A stretch of DNA of 64,000 nucleotides from JAVBNF01 sp031551725 (GTDB taxonomy: Bacteria > Bacteroidota > Bacteroidia > Bacteroidales > P3): contig JAVBNF010000034.1 in the NCBI GenBank assembly GCA_031551725.1, positions 54,343 through 118,342 of the forward strand, in the 5' to 3' direction. A program made the position numbers and the translations under genes. The notes under the pieces were generated by a model. The model made no database searches and had not been told where the DNA came from. It saw only the letters and a program-made list of their open reading frames with translations. How positions within the stretch are numbered: position 1 is the first letter of the stretch; each line of letters opens with the position of its first letter. Positions 59,689-64,000 of this stretch are shown in pieces.

Positions 59689-59766
59689 GAAATTGAGGTT
59701 TTGACTGACTCCATATCGGACCAGCTATTTTATAGACTACCGTAGCAGTTAAAACCTCAATTATTT
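59689..59766 (+). ncRNA. Candidate promoter-linked hairpin RNA
   Basis: The arms 59691-59707 and 59746-59762 pair over 17 bp with one G-U and enclose a 38-base loop. A TATTTTG run follows. The stem includes the stop codon of the convergent gene at 59761. With its own promoter it could be a short RNA of about 75 nt. It could also be a terminator for the leftward gene. Confidence 0.5.
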
Positions 59767-60180
59767 TGAGACTTTTACAGAATGATTGTAGTAGAATTTC
59801 CCGTCTTTAGTTATTCTTACAACAATTCTAAATAGATGTACTTTTTCTTCAATCTCAACTTTAGACTTAAAATTTGCATAACCAAACACATCTTTCGAAT
59901 CTGTATTATCGGGATTTTTAAAGTTGCAAAAAATAGCACTATGTAACATTTCCGGAAGTTTTACCACAGCCTTGAACTTAGTGTAGCCGCTTTTCCCATG
60001 ATAAAGCAAATGCTGCAACCCTGGTTTTCTTAATAATATTGTAACGCCTGTATGTTGATTTTTTACAGCTTTCCCATCAATATGCTTCAAATAATAATCT
60101 TTGACATACTTTTTAAGCTCGCCAAGTTTCATTCCTTCGAATTGTTTGTCGTTGATTTTGGGAATCGATTTTTGTTTCAT
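59761..60180 (-). CDS. Small protein of possible BECR/LPD-like fold
   Basis: From the preferred ATG at 60180 the product has 139 residues (MKQKSIPKINDKQFEGM). It has YLKHIDGKAVKNQHTGVTILLRKPGLQHLLYHG (in parts), then LPEMLHSAIFCN and a C-terminal strand pair with LFRIVVRITKDGKFYYNHSVKVSK. This helix-then-strands style resembles nuclease-like domains found in phage polyvalent and MuF proteins. A longer start at 60234 is possible. No catalytic residue can be named. Confidence 0.45.
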   Translation of the reverse strand: MKQKSIPKINDKQFEGMKLGELKKYVKDYYLKHIDGKAVKNQHTGVTILLRKPGLQHLLYHGKSGYTKFKAVVKLPEMLHSAIFCNFKNPDNTDSKDVFGYANFKSKVEIEEKVHLFRIVVRITKDGKFYYNHSVKVSK

Positions 60181-60296
60181 AATATATAAAATTGGTTCAT
60201 ATATATAAACGCGATGACACCCCATTTTATTCATTTTTACAAGAGAAATTTATCAACAAGTTTTGCACAAAAGTTCAAAATCCGGCATTTATATTG

Positions 60297-60304
60297 TATT
60301 TTTG
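60297..60304 (+). promoter_or_regulatory. -7 box for thioesterase gene
   Basis: TATTTTTG, 21 bp before the ATG at 60326. Confidence 0.5.
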
Positions 60305-60325
60305 TAAAAAATTTATTTAAGGTTT

Positions 60326-60733
60326 ATGTCAGATTTTAAACATGAAGTGTCCATTCAAATCCGCTTTAGCGATGTGGATTTGCTCGGACATGTGTCCAAT
60401 ACCGTTTATCCGAGTTATTATGATTTCGGAAAACAAAATTATATCGAGAGTATTTTAGGCAATCTGAATTGGAACGAAGAATCAATTGTAGGCGCTTCGA
60501 CAAAAATTGATTACCTGAAACCTGTTTTCTTGCATAATGAAATTTTAGTGCAAACAAAAATTGCAAAAATCGGCACCAAAAGCCTTACTTTCGAGCAACA
60601 AGTAACCCGTAAAGACACCAAAGAAATAATGTCGACCTGCACAGCAGTCGTAGTTTGCTACAACCCGCGCACGCAAGAAAGCATGGTGGTGCCGGATGAA
60701 TGGAGAAAAAAAATAACTAATTTCGAAGGATAA
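60326..60733 (+). CDS. Hotdog-fold acyl-CoA thioesterase (4HBT/YbgC-like)
   Basis: The 135-residue protein begins with a first strand and HVS-containing helix: IRFSDVDLLGHVSNTVYPSYYDFGKQNYI (in parts). An Asp before the loop (DVDLLGHV) is the usual catalytic position. It should hydrolyse acyl-CoA thioesters. The ferredoxin-nitroreductase gene follows in the same direction. Confidence 0.88.
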   Translation: MSDFKHEVSIQIRFSDVDLLGHVSNTVYPSYYDFGKQNYIESILGNLNWNEESIVGASTKIDYLKPVFLHNEILVQTKIAKIGTKSLTFEQQVTRKDTKEIMSTCTAVVVCYNPRTQESMVVPDEWRKKITNFEG

Positions 60734-60762
60734 TTGAACAAAATGGCCACGCTTCGCTATCC

Positions 60763-61644
60763 ATGACAACAAATACAATCATGACAACAGAAATCAACGT
60801 TAATAAAGAAAAATGTATTCGCTGCGGCAAATGTGTAAAAGTTTGTCCGGCCTGGATCTTCGCGCAAGCGGAACCCAAAGCAAATATTGAAATTCGCAAT
60901 ATTGAAGAATGTATCGGCTGCGGACATTGCGCTGCCGTTTGCCCGACAAGTGCGGTTGAACATTCATTGTTTCCGCCGAAAAAAGTGCATGCCATTGATT
61001 TTGATAAAATGCCGACACCGGAACAACTGATGCTGCTCATGAAGGCTCGCCGTTCGAACCGCGCGTTTTCAAAACAAGCCGTTCCCGAAGAGTTGATGAA
61101 TCAAATTCTCGAAGCTGCGCACCGCGCGCCCACAGCGAGCAATTTGCAGCAAGTGGAATTTACGGTTGTAAATGATCCGGAAAAAATAAAAATGATTATC
61201 AATACGACGATTGACGGTCTGACATCCGTTGCAAAAACCTTGAAAAACCCTTTATTAAAGCCTATTCTCAAAAGAATCATGCCGGATGTTTATAAATATC
61301 TTCCGAAATTCGAACAACTCAAAACCGAATACGAAAAAGGCAACGACCTAATTCTAAGAAATGCAACAAGCGTTATTTTCTTTTCCACACCCAAACGCAG
61401 TAATTTCGGGCATGCCGATTGCAATTTAGCCTATCAGAATGCTTCTTTGATGGCGGAAAGTTTAGGTGTTAGCCAGTTTTATACAGGTTTTGTATTAACA
61501 ACAATTTCCCGCGACAAAAAACAGAAAATCGCGAAAGCGCTTGGAATTACAGGCAAGATCAATGCCGGAATGGGATTGGGAATGCCGTTGTTCAAGTATC
61601 CGAATTATATTGACAAGAAAGATATTAAGGTAATTGAAAGTTAA
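60763..61644 (+). CDS. Ferredoxin-nitroreductase fusion
   Basis: The 293-residue product has two [4Fe-4S] ferredoxin motifs (CIRCGKCVKVCP and CIGCGHCAAVCP) in the first 65 residues. A nitroreductase domain follows with RRSNRAFSKQAVPEELMNQILEAAHRAPTASNLQ (in parts), which binds FMN. Such fusions may reduce nitro or quinone compounds using ferredoxin-level electrons. M at 60781 is an alternative start. Confidence 0.9.
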   Translation: MTTNTIMTTEINVNKEKCIRCGKCVKVCPAWIFAQAEPKANIEIRNIEECIGCGHCAAVCPTSAVEHSLFPPKKVHAIDFDKMPTPEQLMLLMKARRSNRAFSKQAVPEELMNQILEAAHRAPTASNLQQVEFTVVNDPEKIKMIINTTIDGLTSVAKTLKNPLLKPILKRIMPDVYKYLPKFEQLKTEYEKGNDLILRNATSVIFFSTPKRSNFGHADCNLAYQNASLMAESLGVSQFYTGFVLTTISRDKKQKIAKALGITGKINAGMGLGMPLFKYPNYIDKKDIKVIES

Positions 61645-61750
61645 CAAGGCAACAAGTTAACGAGTTAACATCGTTTTTTTTTCGTTACCTTGTCACCTCG
61701 TTAACTGGAATTTTCGTATATTTGTAAAAAAAAGAAGGAGGATCTTTATT

Positions 61751-62236
61751 ATGAAAAAAATATTTTTCTTGATTGCTTTGTGCTGCTTATCTTTTGCGGG
61801 ATTACATGCTGCAAAGCCTTCAAAACAGGATTCAGTCATTGAACAACAAGTGCGCGAAGCGGTAGAAAGTAAAAATTATCAAATCCGCGTCGAAGAGATT
61901 TTTCCGCCCATTAACGGCGAACGCTACTTGACGGGTATTTATTTACTGAAAATTTACAATGATTCTGCTTACACGCAACTGCCTTATTTCGGCACGTTTC
62001 ATATTACGCCTGTAGGTTTTGATGCGTATGGTTTGTGGTTTGCCAATAAATACAGCGATTACAAAGCAGAAATCAAGAAAGACCATTATTATGTTTTCTT
62101 CCGTATTAAAAATGGCATGGAGCAATACGATGCGTACATTTACATCTATTTCGACGGCTCGGTACAGCTTTCGTTCAATAGTTCCTATCGTTCGGGCATA
62201 CGTTATTCGGGACATTTGATACTCCCGAAAGAATAG
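61751..62236 (+). CDS. DUF4251-like secreted protein
   Basis: The 161-residue product has a signal peptide ending LHAA (about 1-21). It then follows the DUF4251 wording: NYQIRVEEIFPPINGERYLTGIYLLKIYNDS, LPYFGTFHI and the end IRYSGHLILP. A TATATTTG box (61717-61724) and a strong AGGAGG Shine-Dalgarno (61737-61742), unusual here, precede the ATG. The function is unknown. Confidence 0.75.
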   Translation: MKKIFFLIALCCLSFAGLHAAKPSKQDSVIEQQVREAVESKNYQIRVEEIFPPINGERYLTGIYLLKIYNDSAYTQLPYFGTFHITPVGFDAYGLWFANKYSDYKAEIKKDHYYVFFRIKNGMEQYDAYIYIYFDGSVQLSFNSSYRSGIRYSGHLILPKE

Positions 62237-62272
62237 TCACATTCAAGAATTCAATTTCCTAAAATAGAAATT

Positions 62273-63355
62273 ATGAAAAAAAACATAGGTGTTTTAACTA
62301 TCCTTCTTTTTACAATTTTCCATACTTATGTACACGGACAGTGCATGATTACGCCTGCATCCAAAGAATCTTATTCACAAAACGAAGATGCATATTCGCA
62401 CAACAACACATTATTAAGGAATATTTATGTAAGTCGAGGGCAATTAACGCCGGCATTTTCGCCCACACACACACGTTATACGCTATCTTTGTCATATGAA
62501 GCCGACAGCCTTTCGTTGATTGCCGAAGCCGACGATTTACGAGCAAATGTGGAGGGAAATATACATCAAACCGCCCTTAGCGTGGGATATAACATTTTTA
62601 ATTTTTTAGTAGTTGCAGAAAATCAAATCGACAGAAAAATTTATACCGTTTCGGTTAATCGTGCAGCAAAAACAGCCTCTGAAACAAGTAGTTCCAAAAG
62701 ACCAAAACAAACTTCGAAAAAAATAAAACCATACGCTTATTACCCTCTACATGGCGACATTTTAGATTATTCCGGAAACAAGCACCATTTAATCGCTCCT
62801 CGCGCTCAACCTGCGTTTGCAGTGGGGTATGAGGGCAAGAAAGCGCTCTTAGGCGGCTATTATTTACACAACTATGGCCTTAATACTCCTTTTAACATTG
62901 ATAGTTCCTGGCAAAGTTTTGTAATCATGTTTCGTGTCAAACTTGATGATAGACAACCGTGGTACCCAAATATCTTTGACAAAAATCATGCAACTCGTAG
63001 TGACATCGGATACACCGGTTATGGTTTCAACTTTCAAGCAGTCGATGAGAAATGGGGTTGGGGATATAGCGAAGAACCGGATTTCTATCTCTATACAAAA
63101 ATGGACACTTCATGGCATACAATTGCCTGTGTTCGCAGAACTTCTGACGGCGCTCATATGCTTTTCAAAGATGGAAAATTAATCAATGCTGTTTACATCT
63201 TCAAAGAATTTCCTTTTACTGCAGAGCCCTTGAAAATAGGCGTCTGTTATCATTGGGCCTCTGACAGATATTTTAATGGTTTTTTAGAAAACTTCACGAT
63301 TTTCAAAGAGGAATTAACCGATAAACAAATTATTGAAGAAATGAGCAAACTATAA
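62273..63355 (+). CDS. Secreted cadherin-like/LamG domain protein
   Basis: The 360-residue product has a signal peptide ending VHGQ (about 1-23). A cadherin-like beta-sandwich follows (about 45-130, LTPAFSPTHTRYTLSLSYEADSLSLIAEA, in parts, the typical TxFSPxxTxYT wording). The C-terminal LamG/concanavalin-like domain (about 150-360) has YPLHGDILDYSGNKHHL, IMFRVKLDD and FNGFLENFTIFKEELT. It probably binds surface glycans or proteins. It has no catalytic residue that I can see. Confidence 0.8.
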   Translation: MKKNIGVLTILLFTIFHTYVHGQCMITPASKESYSQNEDAYSHNNTLLRNIYVSRGQLTPAFSPTHTRYTLSLSYEADSLSLIAEADDLRANVEGNIHQTALSVGYNIFNFLVVAENQIDRKIYTVSVNRAAKTASETSSSKRPKQTSKKIKPYAYYPLHGDILDYSGNKHHLIAPRAQPAFAVGYEGKKALLGGYYLHNYGLNTPFNIDSSWQSFVIMFRVKLDDRQPWYPNIFDKNHATRSDIGYTGYGFNFQAVDEKWGWGYSEEPDFYLYTKMDTSWHTIACVRRTSDGAHMLFKDGKLINAVYIFKEFPFTAEPLKIGVCYHWASDRYFNGFLENFTIFKEELTDKQIIEEMSKL

Positions 63356-63384
63356 GACATTGTCTTGTTTATGACATTTTTCTG

Positions 63385-63762
63385 TTAAAACATCCCGTTT
63401 TCATTTGGACATTCTTCGGGCACTTCTTGTCCGAAATCCCACATTTCAACGATTTTGTTATCGCTGTTGAAGTGTAGAATATGCATAACGACAAATGCCT
63501 GTTCGGCTTGTGGGTGCATTTTCACGCGCGAATGTACAGCCACCAAATCACCGTCTTCGAGCGCACGAAGCATGGTAAATTCTTTGAGCGGCATGTTCTG
63601 CGCACTTTCTTCCATACCAAGCATGAGCGATTGTGCATCGCCTGGATAATAAGCGTTATGATGCTTGAAGCTCGCATCTACATATAGTTTAAAGGCTTCT
63701 CTCGACTCGCCTTTTGAGCACAGGCGGAGAAATTCTTGCGCAATTTGTTTTTTGGTTGGCAT
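63385..63762 (-). CDS. SnoaL-like/NTF2-fold protein
   Basis: The 125-residue product has the SnoaL-like layout: FLRLCSKGESREAFKLYVDASFKHHNAYYPGDAQSLM (in parts), then a beta sheet with VAVHSRVKMHPQAEQAFVVMHILHFNSDNKIVEMWDFGQEVP (in parts). Many such proteins bind small hydrophobic compounds. It is convergent with the LamG gene. The reaction is unknown. Confidence 0.8.
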   Translation of the reverse strand: MPTKKQIAQEFLRLCSKGESREAFKLYVDASFKHHNAYYPGDAQSLMLGMEESAQNMPLKEFTMLRALEDGDLVAVHSRVKMHPQAEQAFVVMHILHFNSDNKIVEMWDFGQEVPEECPNENGMF

Positions 63763-63776
63763 AAGAAATGTTTTTG

Positions 63777-63784
63777 CAAAGGTA
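63777..63784 (-). promoter_or_regulatory. -7 box for SnoaL-like gene
   Basis: TACCTTTG on the minus strand, 14 bp before the start codon at 63762. Confidence 0.5.
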
Positions 63785-64000
63785 AGGATAATTCAAATGG
63801 ATATTGAAATAAAATACTTCCTTTTTCATCATTTATTTTCAAACTTTTTTTATATTTGCAAATTTCTACTGATGCGTTAATATTTAACAGTTACTAAATA
63901 AATTAGATTGTTCATTGACATTTTGTTTGATTTTGGATTCTGTAAGCAACTCTTTTATAGGAGTTTTATCAAAAGCAGAAATTTCTAAAATTTGTATGAT
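63785..64000. other. Right-end spacer with a rightward -7 box
   Basis: No gene is visible in these 216 bases. A TATATTTG box at about 63851-63858 points rightward and may serve a gene that begins beyond the window. Confidence 0.4.

Noticed and set aside
59691..59762. Integron attC site
   Set aside because: The palindrome lacks the conserved core-site ends and no integrase or cassette is nearby.

Overview
The window is chromosomal DNA of a member of the Bacteroidota. The evidence is PorP/SprF and GldJ-type genes, -7 boxes of the TAnnTTTG type, a tmRNA tag of GENNNYALAA type, DUF4251 and cadherin-like/LamG proteins, and few Shine-Dalgarno sequences. It is interrupted by one apparently complete temperate prophage of about 43.9 kb inserted in the 3' end of ssrA. 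The gene set (tape measure, tail tube, tail assembly chaperone with a frameshift, no sheath seen) suggests a siphovirus.

Left host flank (1-9485): the end of aspartate ammonia-lyase, a MATE exporter, a patatin-like outer-membrane phospholipase, thiC under a TPP riboswitch, then porP/sprF and gldJ on the opposite strand, followed after only 9 bp by ssrA. Right host flank (53394-64000): a TIGR01212 radical SAM protein, an MBL-fold hydrolase, lplA, uvrA, a candidate promoter-plus-hairpin RNA, a small protein of possible nuclease-like fold, a hotdog thioesterase, a ferredoxin-nitroreductase, two secreted proteins and a SnoaL-like protein. No tRNA gene, CRISPR array or insertion sequence was recognised.

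Prophage (9486-53393): a 13-bp core (CGCCCAGCTCCAC) is repeated at both ends, and a 26-bp arm-like repeat lies inside each end. The left part holds the leftward integrase, two small genes and a HTH-SHOCT repressor. Next come divergent promoters carrying tandem 10-bp motifs, then small rightward regulators, including a leader RNA with two interleaved inverted repeats and a built-in terminator. From 14.3 to 25.7 kb lie a pentapeptide-repeat gene and a recombination/replication module: RecT, coiled-coil protein, PD-(D/E)XK exonuclease, NinB, VRR-NUC, SNF2 helicase, DUF4373 initiator with iterons, DnaC-like loader, methyltransferase and MazG-like enzyme.

The late region (25.8-52.8 kb) is split into three blocks. 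Each is preceded by the same composite promoter: GTAAGTAAGTAATTT, exactly 22 bp, then TATTTTTG. The blocks encode (1) ParB-methyltransferase, terminase, tail chaperone, tape measure and a tail protein; (2) portal and a MuF-type protein with a possible toxin-like end; (3) scaffold, capsid, connectors, tail tube, fibre-like and BACON-type proteins, holin, lysozyme and two spanin-like lipoproteins. Between blocks 1 and 2 sits a reverse-strand cassette of one membrane protein and two lipoproteins, a likely lysogenic-conversion or superinfection-exclusion unit.

The strongest candidates for something undescribed are the pseudoknot-like leader RNA (13.29-13.45 kb), the late-promoter family, the phased 10-bp operators and the reverse-strand cassette. 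All calls come from reading the sequence and recalled family knowledge; no database search was run.
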